Source: Candidatus Gastranaerophilales bacterium
Lineage (GTDB): Bacteria; Cyanobacteriota; Vampirovibrionia; Gastranaerophilales; Gastranaerophilaceae
NCBI GenBank assembly: GCA_944322935.1
Contig: CALUQO010000002.1
Span: forward strand, 57,321 to 121,320
DNA length: 64,000 nucleotides
Direction of reading: 5' to 3'
Within the stretch, counting starts at the first letter, position 1, and every line of letters begins with the position of its first letter. Made by a program: the position numbers and the translations under genes. The notes under the pieces are model-generated. The model was given only the letters and a program-made list of their open reading frames with translations. It was not told where the DNA came from and did no database searches. Of the stretch, positions 16,544 through 25,900 are shown piece by piece.

Positions 16544-17470
16544 TTGACAAGTTTAAATGCAGACGGAAGTGCAAATAAAAACAATATTATAATGACCGCA
16601 AACGGCAAAAAGTACGAAAAACCCGGCCTGGCCAAGACGGCTCTCGGCATTGTTGCGGCAAATGTTGCTGCAGGTATGATAATGGACGGTACAGGCAAAT
16701 TGGGCAATTTGTATTTCAAAAAAATAAATGCTTCTGTCACTGATGCACAACAACAGGCATATAAAAATGTTGTTGATGATGTATTAATTAAATCCGGTCT
16801 GGCTCAAAAAGGTGTAACGCTTGTCGACATAACCGAAGAAAATAAAGATACATTCAAAAAAATTGTATACGAAGATATAAGCCCGAATTTAAAACGCAGC
16901 TTGAAAGAACAGCCGTATGTAAAAGAAATTTTTGATAAAAAAGTTGAAAAAATGACTTCAATGGTTGCAAAAGGCAAACAGGCTTACCACTTTAAAAGCA
17001 ATAACGTAATTACAATAAATAAAGATAAGTTATCTGTTGCCGCGTTTCATGAAATGGGACACGCTGTAAACAACTTTTCCAAATATGGCCGAATGCTGAA
17101 TTCATTGAAAGGGCCGGCAAGTTCTTTAGCTTCTTTAGTCTTGTTGACAGCATTATTTAAACGCAAAAAAGCCGATGGTGAAAAGCCGGAAGGCTGGTTC
17201 GATAAAACAACAACATTTATCAAAAACAACTGCGCAACGCTGATGTTTGCTACTCAGATTCCTAAACTTCTTGATGAGGGGCTGGCCAGTATACATGGAG
17301 CCAAATTGACAAAAAATGTATTGTCGCCTGACAACTTTAAGATGCTCAAAAAATTCCAGTTCAGCGCCTGGTCAACATATTTGGCTACAGCAGTTGCACT
17401 GAGTGTAGGTACTGTTGCCGCTTCAAAAATAAGAGATTATATCGCAAAACCTGAAGAAATCAAACAATAA
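16544..17470 (+). CDS. Membrane-associated zinc metallopeptidase-like protein (HEMGH)
   Basis: A 308-residue protein starting at TTG behind AAGGAAG six bases upstream. The key motif is AAFHEMGHAVNNF (His-Glu-x-x-His at 169-173), a zincin active site, with a downstream LLDEGLASIHGAK (Glu 245) in the place expected for the third zinc ligand of a gluzincin. Hydrophobic segments occur at ~28-48 (ALGIVAANVAAGMIM), ~192-205 (LASLVLLTALF) and ~280-298 (YLATAVALSVGTVAAS), so the enzyme probably sits in or on a membrane. No named family was recognised. It follows the HNH-like gene in the same direction by about 100 bases but has its own leader. Confidence 0.72.
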   Translation: MTSLNADGSANKNNIIMTANGKKYEKPGLAKTALGIVAANVAAGMIMDGTGKLGNLYFKKINASVTDAQQQAYKNVVDDVLIKSGLAQKGVTLVDITEENKDTFKKIVYEDISPNLKRSLKEQPYVKEIFDKKVEKMTSMVAKGKQAYHFKSNNVITINKDKLSVAAFHEMGHAVNNFSKYGRMLNSLKGPASSLASLVLLTALFKRKKADGEKPEGWFDKTTTFIKNNCATLMFATQIPKLLDEGLASIHGAKLTKNVLSPDNFKMLKKFQFSAWSTYLATAVALSVGTVAASKIRDYIAKPEEIKQ

Positions 17471-17498
17471 CGTCCATTTCTTTCATTCCATATATAAA

Positions 17499-17545
17499 CC
17501 CCCCGATTTGTTGATAAAAAACAAAAAGGGGGATTGCTTTTTATA
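17499..17545. terminator. Terminator between convergent genes
   Basis: CCCCCC-GAT-TTGTT, a small loop, AACAA-AAA-GGGGG followed by ATTGCTTTTT. It lies between the convergent HEMGH and Fe-ADH genes and could serve both strands. Confidence 0.7.
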
Positions 17546-17560
17546 TACCTTAATTACGAC

Positions 17561-18775
17561 TTATTTGTTGTAAGGGGTCATTGATTCTTCGTAAATTTGT
17601 TTTACTCTTTCTTTGGTTGCTTCATTCGGCGCAATACCGAGCAAACCGTCTAAAGAAGGGGTTGTAAAGCAAAGGTTTACGAGTTTGTCAACATCGCCCT
17701 CGCAGAAACCGTCATCTTTAAGCTTTTGTGTAACGCCTACTTCAAACAGCCATTTTTCAACGAGTTTTGCTGCTTTTTCAGCTTCATCCGGCGTACCGTT
17801 CAAACCGGGTGCAATCGGCTCGAGAATATCTGCAAGTGTAGCTGCTCTGTCGGGATAAATAGCTTTTACAACTGCAGGCAATAACATTGCCAAGCCCAAA
17901 CCGTGTGACAATTCGGGTTTTACTGCACTCAACGGGTGCTCAAGAGCATGTGTATAATGCAGCAATCCGTTATCAAAACCTACACCGCCCAACAATGAAG
18001 CGTACAGCAGATAATATCTCGGTTCAACATCCTCAAGATTTGCAATTGCTTTAGGCAAATATTTGGCAACAAGTCTGACTGTTTCTCTGGCAAGCGTAAT
18101 TGCATAAGGAGAAGCAACAGTTGAAGTTGCTGCTTCAACAACGTGGTTAACGGCGTCGATGGCGGTGTACATTGTCTGGTTTTTAGACAATTTTGTCATT
18201 AATTGCGGGTCGTCAATTGAATATGACGGATAAATGCAATCGTATGCAATAGCCGGTTTAAAGTTTTTCGAAAGAAGCGTTGCAACCGCAAATCTGTTAA
18301 CCTCTGTACCTGTTCCGTGTGTAAGGTTAATTGCAACAATAGGTGCAGCTTTTTCAGGAGAAAATGTAAGTTCATAAAGTTCTTCCGCTGTTTTATCGGG
18401 ATATTCGAGCAGAATTGCAACGCTCTTGCCTGTGTCAATCGGAGAACCTCCGCCTATAGCGATAACAGCCTTAGCACCGAAGGCTTTAGCTTCTGCTGTT
18501 GCTTCATTAATAGCATCGGTTGTCGGGTTAGGTGTAACTTTGGCATAGTTAATATAACCAATACCGTTATTATTAAGAGCTTTTTCCACATAATCCCAGG
18601 CGCCTGTGGATTTGTATGCGTTTCTTCCGCTTACGACAATAACCTTATCAATACCTTTGCTTTTTAAGTCTTTAGCAATATCTTCGATTTTGGAAATTGC
18701 ACCGACACCAAAGTAAACATTTGTTTTTACTCTGATTTCCTTAATTTCATTAATGTTTACATCCTTTTCCCACAT
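17561..18775 (-). CDS. Iron-containing alcohol dehydrogenase
   Basis: A 404-residue group III alcohol dehydrogenase, the NAD(P)-dependent type that interconverts alcohols and aldehydes, often to recycle NADH in fermenters. Seen: the nucleotide loop IGGGSPIDTGK, the family block LTHGTGTEVNRFA, the metal-ligand region IDAVNHVVEA and HALEHPLSAVKPELSHGLG with two more histidines. Length is normal (~385-400). Substrate cannot be told from sequence; butanol-type and 1,3-propanediol-type enzymes share this core. It is a single gene, divergent from the PBP gene. Confidence 0.93.
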   Translation of the reverse strand: MWEKDVNINEIKEIRVKTNVYFGVGAISKIEDIAKDLKSKGIDKVIVVSGRNAYKSTGAWDYVEKALNNNGIGYINYAKVTPNPTTDAINEATAEAKAFGAKAVIAIGGGSPIDTGKSVAILLEYPDKTAEELYELTFSPEKAAPIVAINLTHGTGTEVNRFAVATLLSKNFKPAIAYDCIYPSYSIDDPQLMTKLSKNQTMYTAIDAVNHVVEAATSTVASPYAITLARETVRLVAKYLPKAIANLEDVEPRYYLLYASLLGGVGFDNGLLHYTHALEHPLSAVKPELSHGLGLAMLLPAVVKAIYPDRAATLADILEPIAPGLNGTPDEAEKAAKLVEKWLFEVGVTQKLKDDGFCEGDVDKLVNLCFTTPSLDGLLGIAPNEATKERVKQIYEESMTPYNK

Positions 18776-18873
18776 AATGAATTCCTTTCTTTACCTTTTC
18801 TATCCGATACTATAATACAACATTTTTTTGGTTTGCGTTAATTTTTTTTACTGACAGCCTGTATCCGTAAAAT

Positions 18874-18902
18874 TTGTATTTATATATTTTATTTGTTAGA
18901 AT
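18874..18902 (+). promoter_or_regulatory. Possible sigma-70 type promoter of the PBP gene
   Basis: TTGTAT, 17 bases, TAGAAT, 36 bases before the ATG of the PBP gene. Fits the vegetative consensus reasonably, but AT-rich sequence makes chance matches common. Confidence 0.4.
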
Positions 18903-18937
18903 ACACCTGTATATATGTAACGTAACGGATAAATAAC

Positions 18938-21037
18938 ATGTCAGAGTTTGAAATGCCTAAAAAGTTTAAGAACCCTAAAAAAAACGGCCCGTTTAAACAG
19001 CTTTTTATAATGCTGTTTTCATTTATGCTGGCGGGTTTTATAGGTGTAAATATGTATTTGGCGTCGCAGCCGCCGATTCAGCATCTTGAGGATTTTAAAC
19101 CCAACGTTGTAACAAAAATTTATTCCGCTGACGGAGAGGTTATTAAAACCTTCACCGCATATAAATTCGAAAAAGTTGATATAGAAAATGTTCCTGACAA
19201 TATAAAAAATGCAATAATCGCAACTGAAGACAAAAATTTTTATCACCACCACGGTTATGACCCGATAGGGGTGGCCCGTTCCATGGTTGTAAACCTTATG
19301 ACAGGCGACCTTAAACAGGGCGCAAGTACTATTACGCAGCAGCTTGCAAGGATTTTGTTTTTAAGCAATGAAAAAACTTTCGACAGAAAAATAAAAGAAT
19401 TTATAGTTGCAGCAAGGATTGAAAAAACTATTTCAAAAGACCAGATACTTGAAATGTATCTTAATAACGTATATTTAGGCTCAGGTGCATACGGTGTTGC
19501 CGGTGCAGCCCAGATTTATTTTAACAAACCGTTAAAAGACTTGACCCTTGCTGAAGCCGCCTTGATTGCAGGACTGCCGCAGGCTCCTTCCGTTTATTCA
19601 CCGTATAATAACAAAAAACTGGCAATACAAAGACGTGACCAGGTTCTTGGCAGAATGCTTAAAATGCGTTATATTACGCCGGAACAATACGAAGCGGCAA
19701 AGGAAGAAAAACTTCACCTTAACCCGAATCCGAGTGTATATTCTTTAAATCGTGCTCCGTATTTTGTTGATTACGTAATGAACGAACTTGAAGAGCTCGG
19801 CTTTGACGAAACAGAAATATCACAGGGCGGTTACAAAATAACAACGACCTTAAATTATAAAGCTCAAAAATCTGCTGAGGATACTGTTGTTAACGCGCTT
19901 GGTTCTGGAGGAAACCGGCAGGCTGCGGTATTTTCGTTCTCGCCTATTACCGGTGAAATTTATGTTTATGTAGGCGGAAAAAACTATTATAAAAGCCAGT
20001 ACGACCGTGTCACTCAATCAATAAGACCTCCGGGGTCAGCTTTTAAGCCGTTTGTTTACGCTGCGGCAATTGAAAAGGGCTGGGGGCCAAATGATATGCT
20101 GGAAGACACTCCGGTTAATATAAACGGCTGGAAACCTCATAATTATAATAACAAATACAGAGGCAAACTTCCGTTATATATGGGATTAACGTTATCATCC
20201 AACGTTATGGCCGCAAGACTCATTAAAGATGTCGGTGTCCGTTCCGTAATAGGAGTTGCCCGTTCTATGGGGATTACAACGCCTCTGGAATACGATATGA
20301 CAATTGCATTGGGTTCTAACGGCGTAAAACTCTACGAAATGACTATTGCTTACGGCGCACTTGCAAACGGCGGATTCAAGGTTAAACCTTACTCTGTTGA
20401 AAGGGTTGAAACTTCCAGAGGCAAAGTTATTTATCAGGCACCTAAAACAAGGGTGATGAAGGTGCTTAACCTTAACACGGCCGCTGTTGTTACTGCTATG
20501 TTAAAAACTGTTATAGAAAGAGGTACTGCGCGTGCTGCAAATATAGGTGTGCCCTCAGCAGGTAAAACAGGTACAACGGACGACAGTAAAGATGCTTCAT
20601 TCTACGGATACACACCGGATGTTGTAACAGGCGTATGGGTAGGCAACGACGACAACTCCAAAATGGGCAGCGTATATGGCAGCACAATACCTGCATCTAT
20701 CTGGAAATCTACCATGAAAGTTCTTGTTGAAAAATTCGGCAAGTCTGATTTTGATTATCCTGAAATTGAATTGAAAAAATACGCTTCCGTAGACCCGAAA
20801 ACCATTACGGATGAAGAAGCTGCAGAAGCTGAAAAGAAAAATGAACAGTCCTCCGAGCCGAATATTGTCGGGGATGTTCTGGAGAAAGAACAGCAGACAC
20901 AGCAGGCTCCAAACCCTGTATCTTTTAATAATACATTTCTAGAACCGGCCGCAAAACCGCAGCAGCCAAAACCTGAACTTAAACCTGTTGCACCGTTAAA
21001 TCCGCCGGTTCCGCCTATACCAAGAATGGCTCAATAA
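18938..21037 (+). CDS. Class A penicillin-binding protein (PBP1A type)
   Basis: A 699-residue bifunctional peptidoglycan synthase. A short cytoplasmic tail precedes one membrane anchor (FIMLFSFMLAGFIGVNMYL, ~23-43). The glycosyltransferase 51 domain shows ATEDKNFYHHHG (catalytic Glu 97), GASTITQQLAR and IEKTISKDQILEMYLN. The transpeptidase domain has SAFK (Ser 367, Lys 370), SSN (LSSNVMA) and KTGT (Lys 543). So it polymerises glycan strands and cross-links them on the outer face of the inner membrane. The C-terminal ~90 residues are Pro/Gln/Glu-rich and disordered. Single gene after a divergent promoter region. Confidence 0.95.
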   Translation: MSEFEMPKKFKNPKKNGPFKQLFIMLFSFMLAGFIGVNMYLASQPPIQHLEDFKPNVVTKIYSADGEVIKTFTAYKFEKVDIENVPDNIKNAIIATEDKNFYHHHGYDPIGVARSMVVNLMTGDLKQGASTITQQLARILFLSNEKTFDRKIKEFIVAARIEKTISKDQILEMYLNNVYLGSGAYGVAGAAQIYFNKPLKDLTLAEAALIAGLPQAPSVYSPYNNKKLAIQRRDQVLGRMLKMRYITPEQYEAAKEEKLHLNPNPSVYSLNRAPYFVDYVMNELEELGFDETEISQGGYKITTTLNYKAQKSAEDTVVNALGSGGNRQAAVFSFSPITGEIYVYVGGKNYYKSQYDRVTQSIRPPGSAFKPFVYAAAIEKGWGPNDMLEDTPVNINGWKPHNYNNKYRGKLPLYMGLTLSSNVMAARLIKDVGVRSVIGVARSMGITTPLEYDMTIALGSNGVKLYEMTIAYGALANGGFKVKPYSVERVETSRGKVIYQAPKTRVMKVLNLNTAAVVTAMLKTVIERGTARAANIGVPSAGKTGTTDDSKDASFYGYTPDVVTGVWVGNDDNSKMGSVYGSTIPASIWKSTMKVLVEKFGKSDFDYPEIELKKYASVDPKTITDEEAAEAEKKNEQSSEPNIVGDVLEKEQQTQQAPNPVSFNNTFLEPAAKPQQPKPELKPVAPLNPPVPPIPRMAQ

Positions 21038-21041
21038 TACA

Positions 21042-21278
21042 TTATTTAGACTTTTTGTGCTTGTAATACTCTGCTATACCTATATGAGCAAGCATAAAAA
21101 ATCCTGATGCATAAGCAAGATACTTGTGCATTTTTATCTTTTTTCTGCTGCCGGCTATCCCGCTTGCTATCCCAAGTGCAGCGGAAGCATAGCCCGTATC
21201 TCGCAGCGGATGTTTCCATATTCTTTTGTTTTGAGGTTGAGATGATGTTTTTTGTGTTGTTACAGGGGGAATTTGCAT
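21042..21278 (-). CDS. Small membrane protein, hypothetical
   Basis: A 78-residue protein with a strong GGAGG seven bases before its ATG. A polar, basic N-terminal half is followed by a hydrophobic Ala/Gly-rich stretch (YASAALGIASGIAG) and a second segment YASGFFMLAHIGIA, ending in a Lys-rich tail. Two membrane passes with Lys/His-rich ends. No family recognised. It converges on the PBP gene four bases away. Confidence 0.65.
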   Translation of the reverse strand: MQIPPVTTQKTSSQPQNKRIWKHPLRDTGYASAALGIASGIAGSRKKIKMHKYLAYASGFFMLAHIGIAEYYKHKKSK

Positions 21279-21440
21279 AGCCGGCCTCCGTTTGTTATGC
21301 AGATATTTTATAATAACAAATAATTAAGTATTGTAAAAAAATTTCGTATTTTGACATGCAAAGTGTTATTATTTCAAAAAATTGGGTATTAATTAAATAT
21401 AGACCTTAAATTTTTTGTAGTTAGTAAAATAGGAGTTTGT

Positions 21441-22694
21441 ATGATTAGTAAAAAAATCTTAGACAAAAACAAAGCCAAGCCCGGCTTTACTCTTGCGGAA
21501 GCACTGATAGCAATGATGATAATCGGAGTTATAGCAATGCTGGTACTTCCCGGATTGAAGAAATATTCATCTAAGCACGCATTTGCAGCGCAGCTGAAAA
21601 AGGATTATATGACATTGAATACCTCGCTTGATGCTGTGTTTGCAGACGACTACGACATTGAGATTGAAGATATTGGCGGCGACAAATTCTTTACCGATAA
21701 AATGGTGCCGACCTTCAATGTTGTGTTAACCTGTGACGCCACTAACATGAAAGAATCTGAAGAAGGAAAACTCGACGGCTGTTTCGGTGCTGACATTCAG
21801 GGACTTTCAATTACACCCAACAACGCTGTTATTCTTGCTGACGGCTCTACAATAGGCAACAACAATATGGAATATATAGTTGATGTCAACGGGCCTGCTT
21901 TACCTAACGTTGTCGGTGCTGATATCTTTACATATGAATTAAAAAAAGTAAAAGGCGACAATCTTGACCCTTCTGCTTCTGATGAAGAATCGGCAGGCAC
22001 TGCAGGAACACTTGCAATGTTTACTCCTATGCTCCATAGCGCACTTAATTCTGTAAACAATGCTCTTATACCTGCCGCTTATGCTTCTGTATGGACAGAA
22101 ACACCAACAATGCAAGGTGATGATATTTTTCAACATCATTATGGAGATGGTATCTCCGATCACAAATCCGTCACTCATGGCGGTGGAGGTGGCGGGGGAG
22201 GTGGCGGCTCATCTAAACCCAACGGTAATGTAGGCCCCGAAGAGATAACCTGCATGCCGGGATATGACTGTGATGAAGACGGACCCGGCGGCGGATCCGG
22301 TTCATCAGGTTCGTCCGGTTCATCCGGAACTTCAGGCTCATCAGGTTCATCGGGAACTTCCGGGGGCACCTCCGGCAGTACATCTGGTTCGACTTCCGGC
22401 AGTACGTCCGGCAGCACCTCGGGCTCTACATCAGGTAGCACATCAGGCAGTTCCGGCTCATCGGGTAGTTCCGGTTCATCGGGCAGTTCCGGTTCATCAG
22501 GTAGTTCCGGTTCATCAGGTAGTTCCGGTTCATCAGGCAGTTCCGGTTCATCAGGCAGTTCCGGTTCATCGAGCAGTTCCGACAATGGCTCTGTTACGGA
22601 TGACGGAACCTACACAGCCGGCTGGAGATTTGTACCGACCGGTGTGACAGTTGATGTAATGAACAGTGGCTGGAAAATTAAAGACTGGGAATAA
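21441..22694 (+). CDS. Type IV pilin-like / pseudopilin protein with a Gly/Ser-repeat tail
   Basis: A 417-residue protein. Residues ~14-40 read KPGFTLAEALIAMMIIGVI, the class III prepilin leader: cleavage after Gly, then FTLAEA with Glu at position 5, then a hydrophobic helix. The pilin-like globular part follows (~50-235). Residues ~250-385 are almost pure Gly, Ser and Thr (GGGGGGGG, then many SGS and SGT units) encoded by an 18-base tandem repeat. The end is TYTAGWRFVPTGV ... KIKDWE. Pseudopilins and minor pilins assemble in type IV pilus or type II secretion machines in the inner membrane; no assembly genes are nearby. The long repeat tail is unusual for the family and suggests a surface-exposed, length-variable stalk. 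Confidence 0.82.
   Translation: MISKKILDKNKAKPGFTLAEALIAMMIIGVIAMLVLPGLKKYSSKHAFAAQLKKDYMTLNTSLDAVFADDYDIEIEDIGGDKFFTDKMVPTFNVVLTCDATNMKESEEGKLDGCFGADIQGLSITPNNAVILADGSTIGNNNMEYIVDVNGPALPNVVGADIFTYELKKVKGDNLDPSASDEESAGTAGTLAMFTPMLHSALNSVNNALIPAAYASVWTETPTMQGDDIFQHHYGDGISDHKSVTHGGGGGGGGGGSSKPNGNVGPEEITCMPGYDCDEDGPGGGSGSSGSSGSSGTSGSSGSSGTSGGTSGSTSGSTSGSTSGSTSGSTSGSTSGSSGSSGSSGSSGSSGSSGSSGSSGSSGSSGSSGSSGSSGSSSSSDNGSVTDDGTYTAGWRFVPTGVTVDVMNSGWKIKDWE
22290..22580 (+). repeat. Tandem 9/18-base repeats coding Gly-Ser tail
   Basis: Inside the pilin-like gene. The most regular part (about 22440-22570) repeats an 18-base unit TCATCAGGCAGTTCCGGT with few changes, at least six times; the first part uses variants with ACA/ACC codons (SGSTSGST). 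Such in-frame units can expand and shrink by replication slippage without changing the frame. Confidence 0.8.
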
Positions 22695-22723
22695 AGATTA
22701 AAACCGGTCAATGAGATAAATTA

Positions 22724-22761
22724 AAAACCCGCTTATTGAATTAACAATAGCGGGTTTTTTC
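22724..22761 (+). terminator. Rho-independent terminator
   Basis: AAAACCCGCTTATTG, loop AATTAA, CAATAGCGGGTTTTTT, 30 bases after the pilin-like stop. Confidence 0.88.
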
Positions 22762-22806
22762 GAATTATTTGCAAATAAAACCGGCCGCAACTATAGACTT
22801 TATGCC

Positions 22807-22836
22807 GGTAGGACAGACTTTAGTCTTTATCCTGCC
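22807..22836. repeat. 30-base hairpin with AGACTTTAGTCT core
   Basis: GGTAGGAC, AGACTTTAGTCT, TTATCCTGCC form an imperfect hairpin in the gap between the pilin-like and giant-protein genes. Its centre is shared with the perfect 30-base palindrome at 46151-46180, so both may belong to one dispersed repeat family. Confidence 0.45.
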
Positions 22837-22980
22837 GTTAACACAGCACCACCTGCCTGCCAAAACACTGTCATTGGAAATCATCAGGCATTTGGGTACA
22901 CATCAATCGTTTGTGTTCGGAATCTTGCCTGTGTTCTTTGTTTGCTTTGATTATTGGTAATATGCAGTATTTCTATTGTG

Positions 22981-25900
22981 CTATCTGATTTTGTACAACA
23001 TTATATCATTGTCAATTTGTTGACCGTTGACCTGTCGGCCGGATGTAATGAAATCCAGATAAATTTCATCACTGCCGGTCGAACCGAGCACCTGCAAAGT
23101 ATGAGGCTGCTTGTCGAGGTGTTCCATATTCAGCTTGTGACGGAACGGGCCGGCATAGATAGGTAAATTGGGCTGGCCTATTTCAGTACAAAGTTGTTTT
23201 GCATAATCAAACATGGCGTCGCGGATTTTGTCATTAAACTGGTACTGCCCCTTAAGCTCGATGTTGTCTAAAATTAATGCGGGCTGGCCGTCGACGTTTG
23301 CAAAGTAGCACATTGTGTTGCCGACAAAGTTGTTTCCGTCAACTACTTCTATTGCAGAGACAAGCTTGTTTTTAATATATGTCGGTGCAGAAAACTGATT
23401 GCATCCGGTGCCGACAGCCGTACAGCAAGAGCCGTGGTTGCCCAAAAACAGTGCATGGTTTATATCGTTCATATCAGTTTGCCTGATTTCAAGGTTAGAT
23501 ACCTTGTCGTCTTTTATTTCTCCGGCCTGACGTATCTGGGTTCTTCTGTCTTTCATAAGATGTGTGTACATTGTTGATCTGTAGTTTTCCACTGTCGGGT
23601 CGGAACTTTGTTTTGTCCAGATATCTTTGTTCATTTCTTCTTTTATGATATCCATAACTTTTTTCATCTGTGAAAATTCAATCGGCTTATCGTTGACATA
23701 CAACCTCTTTACCGTTCTTGTTCCGACGCTCACACCGTCACCGTCAAAGACGGTCTCTTGAACATCCTTGAGCACAATACCCTGTTCGTTCAGTCTTGTT
23801 ATTATTCCCTGCGTGTATTCAGCCGGTAAATTTGTAAACGCAATATTATTAAACTCCGCTTCCAAAGATGTTATTGCATTCTGGCGCGTTTCATCGGCTT
23901 TGGAATGAATTTGCACGGCAATATAAGAATCCTTGTCTGCCTGAGTCCATCTGTCGTAATTTATGCCGTAATTTTCCAGCACCATTTTTGTATCAACATT
24001 CTGAGGCAGTGTGTCTAAGACCTGTTTTACACTCATGTCTGGGTGTTCTTTAAGTAATGTCAAAATATCCCTAAATCCGTCTTTAAAGTCTTCATCGCCG
24101 GATAAAATTTCGCCGAGATATTTGTTGTTGACTATATTTAACTTATCAGCAAGCTGTTTGTCGTATTCAAACCCGAGAGATTCGAACACTTTTTCTTCTA
24201 TAGCTTTATTCCAGGCCTGTTCGCTCTCTTTTGTAGGAGTTTGTATCAGGTCAATAAATTTTGAGATATCATCACTTCTTGACAGACTTGCAATAACTCT
24301 CAGTTTATTAATCTTAGTCTGAGGATCCAGTTTTGCGCCGGAGTTCTGGTAATCTCGGAGTTCTTTTGTTTTTGTGTTAATTTTGTTTTTTAAATCATTA
24401 AATGCCTGCGGGTCGCCTGATGCTTTTGCGGCAGGGAACTGTTTTTTTAGTGCTGTAATTTCATCCTGCAGCTGTTTAATCCTTGACTGCGAAGGCGGGG
24501 CAATTTTTTCCGTTAAAGCCTTGTAGTCCTCCGCGCTCAAATTACCTTTGATATCCATGCACTTGTTACACAATTCTTTAAGTCCTTCGAGTTTCAGGTT
24601 AAATGCGGCGGTAAATGTATCTTCACCCAGCATTTTAAGTGCATAAGAAACTTTTTGCCTGTTTCTTTCAAAGAAATTTTCAATATCCTGATTTGATAAA
24701 TCCTGATTGGCTGCTTTTAGCTGGTCTTTTTTGCTTAAAGCCTCCTGAATAACCCTCCGGTATTGTTCACAGTCTGCAACGGTTTCCATTGCAGTATCAT
24801 GAGAATCCATTATCATTTGTATATTATTTTCAGTGCTGCGTTTTGGCTGTGCTGAAGCAATATCGGCCAGGGCTTCTTTTACAATCTGTATATTGCCTGA
24901 TTCCGTGCAATTAAGCAGAATGCTGATGTCTTTTGTTACAGCAGGATTGTTGTATAATTTTTCGTTTGATATAATCATTTGTGCAATTTGTGCTTTTTGC
25001 GGCGATTCGGAGCAGCCCAATATACTAGGCAACGAACTCATAATAGACCGGTTGTTGTATAATTTTTCATCAGACAAAATTGTCTCCGCAAGCCGGAGCT
25101 GATCCGGTGTATTTGTATAAGCCAATAAAAAGCACAAATTATTTTGCACATACGTATTGTTATAAAACTTGTCATCAGACAAAAATTTGTCTATTACCCA
25201 GATTTTACTGGGCATTGTATCAGGTTTTAAATAGTTGAGTATACTGGCAAAATCGTCCATTAATTTTGCATTCGTATACAACTTTTCATCGGACATTACT
25301 TTATCAAACAAAGCCATTTTTGCTGCTGCGTCTTCAGGGGATTTGCTCCGGGATACTATATGGGGTATTCCCTTTAAAACTGCAGGATTGTTTTGATGAA
25401 AACGTTCATCGGAGAGCAGTTTCTTCACCATTGACACCTGATTTGAATTTGAAGTAACATACATTAAATCGGTAAATAAATTTTTAATATTTTCAGCAAT
25501 ATTTAAGCACTTTTCATTTGAAAGCAGAAAATCTATTACATCAATTTTTCCCTTTACGCTTTGCGCATCAGTGCAGGATTGTAGTATAAGAACTGATTTA
25601 TCCATAATTTCTTTGTTGTTGTAAATTCTTTCGTCAGACAAAAGCTTTAGTGCAAATTGCTGCTGCTCTGGTCTTTTTATATTGTAAAGCAGGTTATTCA
25701 AATTATAAATTATAACATTCGGGTTTGTATAAAGTTTTTCATCGGAAAGTATCTTGTTTAACACAACAATGTTTTCTTCGTTTAATGGTGTGTAGCGCAC
25801 CTCTTCCTTGAGGCCAGGAACATTGTTTATTTTTTCTTCTACCTGTGCTTTAAGTTCACTAAACGGTAATTCGGCAGGTTTGGGCAGTACGGGGTCGCTT

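Noticed and set aside
22175..22585. Antisense frame of Pro/Glu/Asp repeats (DEPELP) opposite the pilin-like gene
   Set aside because: It is the complement of the Gly/Ser repeat DNA; no start signal and no upstream conservation.
24950..25760. Repeats in the giant protein as TPRs
   Set aside because: Unit spacing (35-48 residues) and the LLSDEKLYNN core do not match the 34-residue TPR pattern, unlike the protein at 51013.
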